Below are positions 1 to 9,133 of a stretch of DNA of 64,000 bases, one piece after another (the first letter of the stretch is position 1; every line of letters begins with the position of its first letter). The translations under genes were made by a program, and so were the position numbers. The notes under the pieces are model-generated. The model searched no databases, was not told the DNA's origin, and was given only the letters and a program-made list of their open reading frames with translations. Origin of the DNA: an uncultured Clostridia bacterium (lineage in GTDB: Bacteria; Bacillota; Clostridia; Oscillospirales; Acutalibacteraceae); contig CAMCHQ010000007.1 in assembly GCA_945874765.1 (NCBI GenBank), positions 62,001-126,000 of the forward strand, written 5' to 3'.

Positions 1-40
1 CAACACAAATTGCAACTGTAACTGAAATTAATTTTTTCAT
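1..40 (-). CDS. Start of an exported protein (truncated by window edge)
   Basis: Only the first 13 codons are present: they read MKKLISVTVAICV, a positively charged start followed by a hydrophobic run, which is the beginning of a signal peptide, possibly with a lipobox just beyond the edge. A strong ribosome binding site (GGAGG, 9 bases before the ATG) supports the start. It lies 24 bases after the DUF4430 lipoprotein on the same strand, so it is probably the second gene of the cobalamin-riboswitch transcript. Its function cannot be read from what is here. Confidence 0.7.
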   Translation of the reverse strand, partial: MKKLISVTVAICV

Positions 41-64
41 ATTTATTAACCTCCTAATATGAAA

Positions 65-907
65 TTATTTTTTATATGAACAGGTGTATGTAAATACAAC
101 CTTATCACCGTCTTTAAGCTTTTTTGAATCTACGCTTATATTTGGATATTTGCCGTTGACATTATACATCCAACCGCTTTGCTTGCCGCAGTCAAATTCG
201 TCAATGTTATTTATCCCGACAATATAAACACTATACATCGTATCCTTTGCAGTATAGGTTATGCCTTTATCATTACACGCTTTTTTCAGCAAATCGTAAA
301 CCGTGCTGCCGCTTTTAAGGGTGGTTTTGTAATTTTCAAGCATAATTCCGTTTTTTGGAACATAGCTTTCGTGCCCTTTTTTCAAATCGTCCATATTATC
401 AAGAATAGATTTACATTCAATGGTAATTGAACAGTTGATTTCCGACGAAGTGGTATGGGTTACTTTGCCGTTATTTTCTTTTGGGGAAGTTGTTTTCGGC
501 TTGTCCGCCTTAGCTTCTATGGCTGATTTTTCAGCTTCGGTCTTTACATATTTCTTTTTATCTTTAGAATTATTTTTTGAATTGCTGCTTGATTTTTTCG
601 CGGCAGTAGTTTCTTTATTATCTTTTTTTGAAACCGACTTAGCAGTAGTTGAGGTCTTTTCGCCTTTTTTGGTTGTTTCTTTTTTTGCTTTTTCCTTGTC
701 TGCTTTTTTCTTTTCTGCCTTTGTAATTTGAGCCTCGGTTGCCGTTACCGTTACTTCTCCGGCGTCCGTCGTCTGCTCACTCGAAGTTGATGAGGTAATG
801 CCCGTGCTCTCCGGCACAGCACTGTTTTGACCGTTTGAGCAGGCACAAAACAAGGTGAGGCTCAATATTATTGATATTAAAACGCATAAATATTTGCGCA
901 TACGCAT
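65..907 (-). CDS. DUF4430 (transcobalamin-like) lipoprotein
   Basis: Probable surface lipoprotein of 280 residues. The signal peptide ends in a lipobox (LFCAC, about residue 23), followed by a long Lys/Thr/Ser-rich linker to about residue 150 and a C-terminal DUF4430 domain (about 190-280, with GSTVYDLLKKAC and the aromatic SGWMYNVNGKYP). DUF4430 is the fold shared with the C-terminal domain of intrinsic factor/transcobalamin, and proteins with it in Firmicutes are often linked to corrinoid uptake; this is family knowledge. Here the gene follows a cobalamin riboswitch, which supports corrinoid binding at the surface (inference). The ATG at 907 was chosen because GGAGG sits 8 bases upstream; a GTG at 925 would start inside that site. 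The SD lies in a terminator-like hairpin. Confidence 0.85.
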   Translation of the reverse strand: MRMRKYLCVLISIILSLTLFCACSNGQNSAVPESTGITSSTSSEQTTDAGEVTVTATEAQITKAEKKKADKEKAKKETTKKGEKTSTTAKSVSKKDNKETTAAKKSSSNSKNNSKDKKKYVKTEAEKSAIEAKADKPKTTSPKENNGKVTHTTSSEINCSITIECKSILDNMDDLKKGHESYVPKNGIMLENYKTTLKSGSTVYDLLKKACNDKGITYTAKDTMYSVYIVGINNIDEFDCGKQSGWMYNVNGKYPNISVDSKKLKDGDKVVFTYTCSYKK

Positions 908-937
908 AAAAAAATCCTCCGTCACTTAGGACAGAGG
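908..937 (-). terminator. Expression-platform hairpin containing the SD of the DUF4430 gene
   Basis: On the minus strand CCTCTGTC (930-937) pairs with GACGGAGG (916-923), 8 pairs with one G-U and a 6-base loop, followed by ATTTTTTT and then directly by the ATG at 907. The 3' arm is the Shine-Dalgarno site, so the same hairpin could stop transcription and hide the ribosome binding site. It is the obvious output module of the cobalamin aptamer just upstream. Confidence 0.75.
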
Positions 938-1005
938 AAACGGCGCAACAATAGTACGGACTTTTAAATCATTGCTTTCCCTTGCCCAAAAGCTGAATTT
1001 AAATT

Positions 1006-1147
1006 TGCGGCAGGTCTCCCGACTTATGATATAGCTAAGCGTGAAAAATCGCCTTCTCGGTTTCCCAATGGCTGATGATTTTCCTTCATCAAATACGGTA
1101 ATGGCTGTTGCTTGGGATTCTGACCCAATTCCCTTTTAATTTCTCGC
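1006..1147 (-). promoter_or_regulatory. Cobalamin (B12) riboswitch aptamer
   Basis: Read on the minus strand the segment shows the conserved landmarks of the adenosylcobalamin aptamer in order: GGGAAT/GGTCAGAATCCC near 1112-1131, GCCATTACCGT near 1094-1106, the GCCATTGGGAAACCGAGAAGG core near 1053-1075, and the 3' B12 box GTCGGGAGACCTGCC near 1009-1023. It sits between hpt and the DUF4430 gene and points at the latter. High corrinoid should reduce expression (family knowledge). Confidence 0.93.
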
Positions 1148-1187
1148 AAAGGAGAAAACCGTCTTTTATTTAATTATATATAATTTA

Positions 1188-1727
1188 TTATTTTTCGTAA
1201 ATGCTCTTTTTAAGAACACCGATATACGGCAAGTTACGGTAATACTGGTCATAGTCAAGACCGTAGCCGACAACGAAAGCGTCAGGCACATCGGTACCCA
1301 CATAGTCAGCCTTGATATCCGCAACACGTCTTGCCGGTTTATCAAGAAGAGTGACAACGCCGATAGATTCGGGGTTGCGCTTAGAAAGCATATCGTGAAT
1401 ATATTTAAGCGTATTGCCGGTATCGAGAATATCCTCAACAAGCAAAACGTCAAATCCTGTCAAATCATCTGCAATATCCTTAATAATATTGATATTACCG
1501 CTTGAAACGGTACCCGAGCCGTAGCTTGAAGCCTGAATAAAGTCAATATTGCAAGGCAAGTCGATATATCTTGTAAGGTCTGTAAAAAAGTAAATCGAGC
1601 CTTTAAGAACTCCTACGAGCAAAAGCTTTTTGCCCTCATAATCCTTAGTAATCTGCGCTGCCAAACGATGTGCGATTTTGTTAAGCTCTTCCTCTGTTAC
1701 GAGTATCTTTTCAACATCCTGATGCAT
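1188..1727 (-). CDS. hpt: Hypoxanthine phosphoribosyltransferase
   Basis: Purine salvage enzyme of 179 residues, the usual length, converting hypoxanthine (and usually guanine) plus PRPP to IMP/GMP in the cytoplasm. The PRPP-binding loop VEDILDTGNTL lies at about residues 97-107, and LLVGVLKGSIYFFTDL near residue 36 is the family's N-terminal motif; the C-terminal VGYGLDY is the purine-contacting segment. A GAGAGG site precedes the ATG. It is flanked by a terminator upstream (1833-1867) and the B12 riboswitch downstream, so it is probably monocistronic. In many Firmicutes it sits beside tilS/ftsH; not so here. Confidence 0.95.
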   Translation of the reverse strand: MHQDVEKILVTEEELNKIAHRLAAQITKDYEGKKLLLVGVLKGSIYFFTDLTRYIDLPCNIDFIQASSYGSGTVSSGNINIIKDIADDLTGFDVLLVEDILDTGNTLKYIHDMLSKRNPESIGVVTLLDKPARRVADIKADYVGTDVPDAFVVGYGLDYDQYYRNLPYIGVLKKSIYEK

Positions 1728-1832
1728 AGTAATACCTCTCTCTTTTTATTACCGTTAAAGTATAGCATTGTTTAGATATAAAGTAAAGTGTAAATTAAGT
1801 TTTAAAAGATTAAATCTGCCGTATTTCGACAA

Positions 1833-1867
1833 AAAAGACATTCACTTGAAAAAAGCGAATGTCTTTT
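1833..1867. terminator. Terminator after the YhgE/Pip gene
   Basis: Inverted repeat AAAAGACATTC (1833-1843) / GAATGTCTTTT (1857-1867), 11 pairs with a 13-base loop. On the minus strand it is followed by a T-rich run, so it ends the transcript of the 1872-4510 pair. Confidence 0.85.
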
Positions 1868-1871
1868 GAAT

Positions 1872-4010
1872 TTAAAACAGACCGGTTTCTTCAACCTTCT
1901 TCTCAAAGAAGCGCATAGGCTTGCGGAAGAGATATCTGAAGAGTGTACCGATAAGAAGACCGATAAAGAAGTAAATAAAGAGCTTACCGAGACAAATCCA
2001 ATAATTATTGCCGTATGTGCCGCAAACACATTCTCTGAATGCGTCGATAACAAATGTATAAGGCAAGTAAGGATTGATTGCCCTAAAGAAAGCAGGTGTA
2101 ACGTCAATCGGGAATGTACCGCCGCAGCCGCCAAGCTGAACAACAAGCAAGATAACGGCAACAGCTTTACCGATATCGCCCCAAGCGGCAACAAGTGAAT
2201 AAATAAAGAATGTAAATACAAACGAAGCACACAGACCTGCAAAAATAAACTTAGCAGGGTGATAGCATTGTATCTTCAAGAAGTAAAGGTCACCGAGACA
2301 GATGATAAGACCTTGAACAAGCGATATGGTAATAAATATAAGCGACCTGCCGAAATATTCCTCTCTCGGCTTAATGTTACCGAGTTCTTTCTTATTTACA
2401 ACATTCGGTTTGATAAGGGCTACAAGGATAATTGCGCCAACCCAAAGCGCAAGGGTACTGTAGAACGGTGCCATTGCCGAGCCGTAATTATCAATGCCGT
2501 AAACCTTATCCGTATCAACTTTAACGGGACATGCGATAAATGCACCAAGCTCATCAGAATTGCCGTCAGTCAAATTAACAAGGGTATTGACAATTTCGCT
2601 GTCGCTCAAACCGTTGAGTTTCTTTGAAAGATTGTCAAGCTGCTTTGCACAATTGCTGATAAGAGAATGAAGTGTGGATAAAAGGTCATCGCCCGCCTCA
2701 ACAGAACTGTTAAGGGATTTAACAAGTGTATTAAGCTGAGGTGATTGATTTTCAACAGTAGTCAAAAGATTTGATATATCAAAAAGTACATCAAGCAAAC
2801 TGTCAACCGTCTTATCAAGCTGCGGCTTAATTTCTTTAGTATATGTTGAAAGGCTTGAGTCAAGTGTTGTTGAAATACTTGTAAGCTTATCGGCAACATC
2901 ATTTATTTTCTTAGAACTGTCGCCCCGAAGTATCTTGTTAAGCTCGTTTTCAACACCGCCGAGCCTTGAATCCGCTGTTTTAAGAACCTTGATAAGTGCT
3001 TCAACTGCGCTTAAAGGCTTCGGCAAATTATTATTTACCTTTTCAAGAGCCGGAACGATTGCCTGAAGCTCTTTTCTTGCCTGAGCACATTCTGCAAGAA
3101 CCGACTTGATTTCTGCCTGCGCCTTATCCGAGGTTGTATCATTTATTTTTTTAAGATTACTTGCCGAATTTGTAAGCTTCTTACTTGATGATTTAAGCAC
3201 GTCGCCTACAGATGAGGTAACAACGTCAATACTGCTTTCCGCTACTTTGATTGCGTCCTCAGTATCACTGACAGCAGTTTTTGTATCGCCCAAAATCGAG
3301 CTAAGGTCGGATTTGCTCAAACTTTTATTAAGGTCCTGAGCAACTGACATAACGCCCTCAAAACCGTCAATTGTTTTTTCAACCGACTTTACTGCCGACT
3401 GTGCCGAATCGATTTGATTTTGAATATTTTGGAATATATTTGCTCCGTCCTTCTTGCCCTGCTCAATAACAGTGCCGAGAAGCTTATTTACAAGGTTAAT
3501 TACAGTTGTGACAAACGATTCGTTTACCTCTGTTTGAACTGTTTGAACTACCTTATCGGTAATCTTTGTGGCAATTGCGTTTTTCTTTTCATTGGCATAA
3601 TAAGTAATTTTCGGCTGCTTAAAGTTTTTGGTCATAATACTTGTAAGCGATTTACTGAAGCCCTTTGGAATTTCAATGCCGGCATAGTAGTCGCCCGCCT
3701 TAATTCCGTTAAGTGCTCTTTCCTTAGAAACGAACTGCCAATCTATAATGTCGTTGGCTTTCAAATTACTTTTAATTTGGTCGCCGACGTTAATTTCAAC
3801 TCCCTTAAATTCGTAACCCTCGTCATTAATAACAACCGCTACTTTCATATTGCCGGTGCTTGCAGGGCCGTACGGGTCCCAGTTGGCATAAATATTAAAC
3901 CAAGCGTAAAGCGACGGCAAAACAGCTATACCGACAGCAAGAATAATTGCCATCGAATTAGTAAAAATTTTCTTTAAATCACGCTTATATATCTTAAAAA
4001 TGTTTTTCAC
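1872..4010 (-). CDS. YhgE/Pip-family membrane protein
   Basis: Polytopic membrane protein of 712 residues. The N-terminus (IFKIYKRDLKKIF, one membrane helix, then YAWFNIYANWDPYG at about 35-48) is diagnostic of the YhgE/Pip family. Residues about 180-500 form a long extracellular coiled-coil-like region, and about 510-700 hold five or six membrane helices of the ABC-2 permease type with FPIDVTPAFFRAINPYLPYTF. Family members include the phage infection protein Pip of lactococci and relatives of EsaA; the biochemical role is not settled. The start is GTG, overlapping the TGA of the preceding small gene by 4 bases, with GGGAGGG 7 bases upstream. No type VII secretion genes are visible, so an EsaA-like role has no contextual support. 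Confidence 0.9.
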   Translation of the reverse strand: MKNIFKIYKRDLKKIFTNSMAIILAVGIAVLPSLYAWFNIYANWDPYGPASTGNMKVAVVINDEGYEFKGVEINVGDQIKSNLKANDIIDWQFVSKERALNGIKAGDYYAGIEIPKGFSKSLTSIMTKNFKQPKITYYANEKKNAIATKITDKVVQTVQTEVNESFVTTVINLVNKLLGTVIEQGKKDGANIFQNIQNQIDSAQSAVKSVEKTIDGFEGVMSVAQDLNKSLSKSDLSSILGDTKTAVSDTEDAIKVAESSIDVVTSSVGDVLKSSSKKLTNSASNLKKINDTTSDKAQAEIKSVLAECAQARKELQAIVPALEKVNNNLPKPLSAVEALIKVLKTADSRLGGVENELNKILRGDSSKKINDVADKLTSISTTLDSSLSTYTKEIKPQLDKTVDSLLDVLFDISNLLTTVENQSPQLNTLVKSLNSSVEAGDDLLSTLHSLISNCAKQLDNLSKKLNGLSDSEIVNTLVNLTDGNSDELGAFIACPVKVDTDKVYGIDNYGSAMAPFYSTLALWVGAIILVALIKPNVVNKKELGNIKPREEYFGRSLIFITISLVQGLIICLGDLYFLKIQCYHPAKFIFAGLCASFVFTFFIYSLVAAWGDIGKAVAVILLVVQLGGCGGTFPIDVTPAFFRAINPYLPYTFVIDAFRECVCGTYGNNYWICLGKLFIYFFIGLLIGTLFRYLFRKPMRFFEKKVEETGLF

Positions 4011-4510
4011 TTAGTCGCCCTCCCGTTTTTATGTTTATTTTCCTTGTTCTTTTTCTTCTGTTCTTTCTTGAGCTTCTTTTTCAGCTTCTTTTCTTCCTGC
4101 TCTTTTTCAAACTCTTTGTCGTCCTCGTCCTCTTCTTCCTCGTCATCATCTGAGAAAATGGAATACTCACCGAATTCTATTTGATTATCGTCCTCAAGAT
4201 ACGGAATGACTTTTGACTTAACAAGATATTTGCAATAATCGGTAATCAAAAAGATATTGACAAGTACGAAAATTAAAATTATCCACAGCACGAGCCAAAA
4301 AGATTTACTGCCGCCGTTTGAGCAAACAGCAACGCCGACTGCCGTGAAAATCAGGAAAAATACTGCGCAAACAACCTTGGCAATTTCAAGATATTTGCAA
4401 CCACGATTATAATGCTTAATTATCAAACTGCGCAGAAGCTTATATTTAATTACGATATTTTCTTCATTTTCTTCAAAAAGAAACTCTTCTTCCTTCTGAA
4501 ATTCGTCCAT
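4007..4510 (-). CDS. Small two-helix membrane protein with charged tail
   Basis: Protein of 167 residues that I do not recognise. It has two hydrophobic helices at about 42-62 and 70-92, and a C-terminal tail that is first strongly acidic (SDDDEEEEDEDDKEFEKE, about 120-137) and then almost pure Lys/Glu/Asn. The TGA overlaps the GTG of the YhgE gene, so the two are translationally coupled and likely form a unit in the membrane. It could be an accessory or assembly partner of the YhgE protein; that is inference from coupling alone. Confidence 0.8.
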   Translation of the reverse strand: MDEFQKEEEFLFEENEENIVIKYKLLRSLIIKHYNRGCKYLEIAKVVCAVFFLIFTAVGVAVCSNGGSKSFWLVLWIILIFVLVNIFLITDYCKYLVKSKVIPYLEDDNQIEFGEYSIFSDDDEEEEDEDDKEFEKEQEEKKLKKKLKKEQKKKNKENKHKNGRATK

Positions 4511-4636
4511 ACAAACTTCCCTTTCTAAATTATTACAATTAGTATATCACTACAATACTATTTGTCAATACCTTTAACAATTCTTTTACAGTTTTTTGTA
4601 TATTTGTATAAATAAGATGATTAAAAATTCTCAAAA

Positions 4637-4738
4637 TTAGTAAAAATTAAGTGAAAACAATCAAAAATAGGGCATATTTTCCGTTTGTTACTAAAAATCA
4701 CCGAGTCAAAGATTATTTTCACTTAACTAAAATTACTA
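4637..4738. repeat. Imperfect inverted repeat 3' of purB, probable terminator with long loop
   Basis: The ends TTAAGTGAAAA (about 4647-4657) and TTTTCACTTAA (about 4716-4726) are exact 11-base inverted copies, and TAGTAA-type sequences extend the match outward. The loop of about 58 bases holds a small hairpin around TATGCCCTA. Read from purB, the 3' arm is followed by TTTTTA, so it may end the purine transcript. The size and terminal repeats also allow a tiny MITE-like element. The rest of 4511-4751 is AT-rich and otherwise empty. Confidence 0.5.
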
Positions 4739-4751
4739 TATTAATACTATA

Positions 4752-6185
4752 TTATACATTGATTTCAACATCAATGCCGAGAAGGTCCTTTTCCTTGTCA
4801 AGAATAGGCTTAATTACCTCGTTTAAGAAATCCGCCGTTTGCTCAGGTGCTCTGCCGACAAAGTTGGCAGGTTTGAGAATAGCCAAAATTTCTTCCTTTG
4901 TAGTCATAAATGCAGGGTCGGCTGCGATACGGTCAACAAGGTCATTCTTTCCGCCTTCAACCTTAACAACAGCGCCTGCTGCCATTGAGTGCTGACGGAT
5001 TTTTTCGTGAAGTTCCTGTCTGTCGCCGCCTTTTTTAACTGCGTCCATCATAATATTTTCCGTTGCCATAAACGGAAGCTCACTCATAAGTCTTGCCTCA
5101 ATCACTTTAGGATATACTACAAGACCCGAGGTTACGTTGATATATAAATCAAGAATACCGTCTGTTGCAAGAAATGCTTCTGCAATAGATACACGCTTAT
5201 TAGCCGAGTCATCAAGTGTTCTTTCAAACCACTGAGCAGACGCAGTCCAAGCAGGATTAAGCGTATCAATCATAACGTAACGTGAAAGCGACGCAATTCT
5301 TTCGCTTCTCATAGGGTTACGCTTATAAGCCATAGCAGATGAACCGATTTGGTTCTTTTCAAACGGCTCTTCAATTTCTTTAAGATTTTGAAGAAGTCTT
5401 AAATCGTTTGAAAACTTGCAACAGGATTGCGCAATAAGACCCAAGCAGTTGCAAACGATTGTATCAAGTTTTCTTGCGTAAGTTTGACCGCTTACAGGGA
5501 AGCAAGATTTAAAATTCATCTTTTCAGCAATTTTACGGTCAAGCTCCTTGCATTTCTCGTGGTCGCCGTCAAAAAGTTCAAGGAATGATGCCTGAGTACC
5601 TGTTGTGCCCTTAGAACCTAAAAGCATAAGGCTGTCGATAACGTGGCAAATTTCGTTATAATCCATTACCAAATCCATAAGCCAAAGCGTAGCTCTCTTG
5701 CCGACGGTTGTAGGCTGAGCCGGCTGGAAATGGGTAAAGCCGAGACAAGGCATATCCTTGTATTCATTGGCAAACTTAGACACAGAAGCAATAGCGTTTA
5801 CAAGCTTTTTCTTAATAAGATAAAGTGCCTCACGCATTGTGATTACGTCTGTATTGTCACCTACATAGCAACTTGTTGCGCCGAGATGAATGATAGGCTT
5901 TGCCTTTGGGCACTGCTCACCGTAAGCGTGAACGTGGCTCATTACATCGTGGCGAAACTTCTTTTCATACTCTCTTGCAACATCGTAATTTATATTATCC
6001 GCATTTGCCTTAAGCTCGTCAATCTGCTCCTGAGTGATATCAAGACCGAGTTCCTTTTCAGCTTCGGCAAGCGCAATCCAAAGCTTTCTCCAAGTTTTGA
6101 ATTTAAAATCGGGTGAATAGATATACTGCATTTCCTTTGATGCATAACGGGCATTAAAGGGTGAATTATATGTATCGTTTGGCAT
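4752..6185 (-). CDS. purB: Adenylosuccinate lyase
   Basis: Enzyme of 477 residues of the fumarase/aspartase superfamily, the length of the longer (human-like) PurB form. It cleaves SAICAR to AICAR and adenylosuccinate to AMP, both releasing fumarate. The signature loop GSSAMAYKRNPMRSE lies at about residues 283-297, with THFQPAQPTTVGKR (about 157-170) as the active-site His segment. The ATG shares its A with the purC stop (TAATG), so the two genes are translationally coupled and supply consecutive steps of IMP synthesis. Confidence 0.96.
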   Translation of the reverse strand: MPNDTYNSPFNARYASKEMQYIYSPDFKFKTWRKLWIALAEAEKELGLDITQEQIDELKANADNINYDVAREYEKKFRHDVMSHVHAYGEQCPKAKPIIHLGATSCYVGDNTDVITMREALYLIKKKLVNAIASVSKFANEYKDMPCLGFTHFQPAQPTTVGKRATLWLMDLVMDYNEICHVIDSLMLLGSKGTTGTQASFLELFDGDHEKCKELDRKIAEKMNFKSCFPVSGQTYARKLDTIVCNCLGLIAQSCCKFSNDLRLLQNLKEIEEPFEKNQIGSSAMAYKRNPMRSERIASLSRYVMIDTLNPAWTASAQWFERTLDDSANKRVSIAEAFLATDGILDLYINVTSGLVVYPKVIEARLMSELPFMATENIMMDAVKKGGDRQELHEKIRQHSMAAGAVVKVEGGKNDLVDRIAADPAFMTTKEEILAILKPANFVGRAPEQTADFLNEVIKPILDKEKDLLGIDVEINV

Positions 6186-6895
6186 TAGTCAAGTCCTACT
6201 CTCTTCATCATTTCTGCATAAGCGTCCTCTACACCGCCGAGGTCACGACGGAAACGGTCCTTATCAAGCTTTTCGTGAGTTTTGCTGTCCCAAAAACGAC
6301 AGGTGTCAGGGCTGATTTCGTCAGCAAGAACGATTTTGCCGTCTGAGGTTTTACCGAATTCAAGTTTAAAGTCGATAAGTTCAACACCGATTGAAAGGAA
6401 ATATTCTTTTAAAACTTCGTTTACCTTGAAGGCATACTTTTTAATTGTGTCAATGTCCTCCTGAGTTGCAAAACCGCAGGCAATAGCATGGTAACTGTTG
6501 ATAAGCGGATCGCCGAGTTCGTCGTCTTTATATGAAAATTCGATTGAAGGGCAAACAAAATCCATACCCTCTTCAAGACCGAGTCTCTTACAGATTGAGC
6601 CTGCTGCACGGTTACGGATAATAACTTCAAGCGGAACAATCTTAACCTTCTTTACTGCTGTTTCTCTGTCTGAAAGCTCTTTTACGAAATGGGTAGGAAC
6701 ACCGTGCTTTTCAAGAAGTTGCATAAGATAGTTAGACATCTTATTGTTTACAACGCCTTTACCCACAATAGTACCCTTTTTAAGACCGTTGAATGCTGTT
6801 GCGTCGTCTTTATAATCAACGATTACGATATCAGGGTCGTCGGTTGCCCAAACCTTTTTTGCCTTGCCTTCATAAAGCTGTTCAGTCTTTTCCAT
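6185..6895 (-). CDS. purC: SAICAR synthetase (phosphoribosylaminoimidazole-succinocarboxamide synthase)
   Basis: ATP-dependent ligase of 236 residues joining CAIR and aspartate. [10 protein letters not shown] at the N-terminus is the nucleotide-binding motif, and [14 protein letters not shown] at about 191-204 is the second PROSITE-type signature. AAGGAGAT precedes the ATG. It is the first gene of a purC-purB pair that runs behind a terminator-like hairpin separating it from dapL, so it may have its own promoter or be read by readthrough. Confidence 0.96.
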   Translation of the reverse strand: MEKTEQLYEGKAKKVWATDDPDIVIVDYKDDATAFNGLKKGTIVGKGVVNNKMSNYLMQLLEKHGVPTHFVKELSDRETAVKKVKIVPLEVIIRNRAAGSICKRLGLEEGMDFVCPSIEFSYKDDELGDPLINSYHAIACGFATQEDIDTIKKYAFKVNEVLKEYFLSIGVELIDFKLEFGKTSDGKIVLADEISPDTCRFWDSKTHEKLDKDRFRRDLGGVEDAYAEMMKRVGLD

Positions 6896-6924
6896 AGTTT
6901 AAATATCTCCTTTATTTTAAAAAT

Positions 6925-6960
6925 CCTTTAGGGCAAGGACATCACATCCCCGCCCAAAGG
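6925..6960 (-). terminator. Terminator-like hairpin between dapL and purC
   Basis: On the minus strand CCTTTGGGC pairs with GCCCTAAAGG (one bulged base), loop of about 17 bases, followed by ATTTTT. It ends the dapL transcript or attenuates purC. I saw no purine riboswitch in this 90-base gap. Confidence 0.7.
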
Positions 6961-6985
6961 TTATATAATTGATTGAAAAATCAAA

Positions 6986-8203
6986 TTATTTCTTGTAAGC
7001 CTTCTTAATTCTCTCAATAGCCTCAACTGTCTTTTCGTCATTACCGAATGAGGTTAAGCGGAAGTAACCCTCACCTGCAGGGCCGAAACCTGAACCCGGA
7101 GTACCTACTACCTGGCATTTTTCAAGAAGTTCATCAAAGAATTCCCAAGAGGTGTAGCCCTCAGGAACTCTGAGCCATACGTAAGGTGAATTTACACCGC
7201 CGTAACATTCAAAGCCTGCGTCGCAAAGTCCGTCATAAATAACTCTTGCATTCTTCTGATAATAAGCAAGTGTTTCTTTGATTTCTTTCTGTCCCTCTTC
7301 TGTATAAATAGCCTCGGCAGCTCTTTGGGTGATATATGATACACCGTTGAACTTTGTAGCCTGACGTCTTGCCCAAAGCGGATTAAGGCTTGTTCCGTCA
7401 AATACAAGCTCCTTAGGAACTACGGTATAACCGCAGCGCATACCCGTAAAGCCTGCTGTTTTAGAAAATGAACGAAGCTCGATAGCACAAGTCTTTGCAC
7501 CCTCGATTTCATAAATTGACTTTGGAATATCGTCCTCTACTACGAATGCCTCATAAGCAGAGTCAAAAAGGATAAGTGAATGATGCTCGTTTGCATAATC
7601 AACCCACTTTTTAAGCTGTTCCTTAGTAGCAACCATACCGGTTGGGTTATTAGGGAAGCAAAGATAAATTACATCAGGCACTTCTTTAGGAAGGTCGGGT
7701 GTAAAGTTATTTTCAGCGGTACAAGGCATATAGATAATGTTTGACCAAAGACCGTTTTCATCTTTGTCACCGCTTCTGCCTGCCATAACGTTTGTGTCAA
7801 CATATACAGGATAAACAGGGTCGCAAATAGCAACCTTATTGTCAACAGAAAAGATATCGCCGATATTACCGCAGTCACTCTTAGCGCCGTCGGAAAGGAA
7901 AATTTCGTCCTTTGCAATATCAATTCCTCTGTCTGTATAATCGTGCTTTTGAATAGCCTCAAGAATAAAATCATAACCGTACTCAGGCGGATATCCTCTG
8001 AATGTAGCCTCGTCTGCCATTTCGTCAACAGCCTTGTGCATAGCCTTGATAACAGCAGGTGCAAGCGGCTTTGTTACGTCACCGATTGAAAGACGGATAA
8101 CGTCAGCCTCAGGGTGAGCAGCCTGATATTCTCTCTGCTTTTTAGCAACGGTTGAGAAAAGATAGCTTGACTCAATCTTCAAAAAGTTTTCATTAATCTT
8201 CAT
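6986..8203 (-). CDS. dapL: LL-diaminopimelate aminotransferase
   Basis: PLP enzyme of 405 residues that converts tetrahydrodipicolinate directly to LL-diaminopimelate, replacing the DapD/DapC/DapE steps. The Schiff-base lysine lies in [15 protein letters not shown] (about 244-258), and [10 protein letters not shown] near 187 is the fold-I aminotransferase motif. The next gene downstream in the pathway, dapF, lies 31 bases upstream on the same strand, so the two work together in lysine and peptidoglycan precursor synthesis. The DapL route is common in anaerobic Clostridia. Confidence 0.95.
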   Translation of the reverse strand: MKINENFLKIESSYLFSTVAKKQREYQAAHPEADVIRLSIGDVTKPLAPAVIKAMHKAVDEMADEATFRGYPPEYGYDFILEAIQKHDYTDRGIDIAKDEIFLSDGAKSDCGNIGDIFSVDNKVAICDPVYPVYVDTNVMAGRSGDKDENGLWSNIIYMPCTAENNFTPDLPKEVPDVIYLCFPNNPTGMVATKEQLKKWVDYANEHHSLILFDSAYEAFVVEDDIPKSIYEIEGAKTCAIELRSFSKTAGFTGMRCGYTVVPKELVFDGTSLNPLWARRQATKFNGVSYITQRAAEAIYTEEGQKEIKETLAYYQKNARVIYDGLCDAGFECYGGVNSPYVWLRVPEGYTSWEFFDELLEKCQVVGTPGSGFGPAGEGYFRLTSFGNDEKTVEAIERIKKAYKK

Positions 8204-8234
8204 ATTATTTTAAACCTCCATTTAATACAAAACA

Positions 8235-9089
8235 TTAATCAAATTTATTCAAATCGACTTCGCCCGTAAATACTTCCTTTGCAGGACCCATCATAAATAT
8301 GCTGTCATTTACGTCACCGCTCCAGTTTATATCAAGGTCACCGCCCAAAAGATGAACGGTAACGTCATTGTCGCAAAGACCTAAAGTAATTGCGGCGGCG
8401 GCAGTGGCACAAGAACCTGTTCCGCAGGCAAGTGTTTCACCCGAGCCACGCTCATAAACACGCATTTCTATATTATGTCTGTCGATTATTTTTGCGAATT
8501 CGGCATTAACTCTGTCAGGGAAAATATCCGTATTACCCTCGCAAGCTTTGCCGTATTTTTCAAGGTCAAAATCCTTAGGGTGTTCGTCAATAAACATAAC
8601 GGCGTGAGGATTACCCATAGAAACGCAGGTCATTTTAAACTCTCTATCGAGAATTTTAATCGGCTCGTCAATTGCCTTATCCCCGCTTACATTAACAGGA
8701 ATATCGCTTGCCTTAAGCGACGGCTTACCCATATCAACCTTAGCACTTACAACCTCACCGTTTTCAACATTAACATCAATATATTTTACCGCACCCATTG
8801 ACTCAATGGAAAAAGTGGTTTTATCCGTCATATTATGGTCATAGCAATATTTTGCAACACATCTTATTCCGTTGCCGCACATTGCGCCTCTTGAACCGTC
8901 GGCATTATACATAACCATCTCAAAATCAGCCTTAGTGCCTTTTTTGATAAGAATTATTCCGTCACCGCCGATACCGAAATGACGGTCTGATAAAATAATT
9001 GCCGCCTTTTCCTCATTTTCGACAAATTCTTTGGTGCAATCAATGTATATATAGTCATTGCCGCAACCGTGCATCTTAGTAAATTTCAT
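8235..9089 (-). CDS. dapF: Diaminopimelate epimerase
   Basis: Epimerase of 284 residues converting LL- to meso-diaminopimelate without a cofactor. Both catalytic cysteines are visible: NADGSRGAMCGNGIRC (about 63-78) and ETLACGTGSCA (about 213-223). It is transcribed with dapL. Length and motifs are normal. Confidence 0.96.
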   Translation of the reverse strand: MKFTKMHGCGNDYIYIDCTKEFVENEEKAAIILSDRHFGIGGDGIILIKKGTKADFEMVMYNADGSRGAMCGNGIRCVAKYCYDHNMTDKTTFSIESMGAVKYIDVNVENGEVVSAKVDMGKPSLKASDIPVNVSGDKAIDEPIKILDREFKMTCVSMGNPHAVMFIDEHPKDFDLEKYGKACEGNTDIFPDRVNAEFAKIIDRHNIEMRVYERGSGETLACGTGSCATAAAAITLGLCDNDVTVHLLGGDLDINWSGDVNDSIFMMGPAKEVFTGEVDLNKFD

Positions 9090-9133
9090 AAAATAAATCA
9101 GTCCGTTTCAAAAAATATTGCAATAAATATTTA

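Noticed and set aside
4651-4995. Open frames antisense to or offset from known genes (also 20169-20798 minus, 44690-45265 plus, 5643-6116 plus and others)
   Set aside because: They lie inside well-supported genes in other frames, have no ribosome site and no recognisable domain; low-GC codon bias alone keeps them open.
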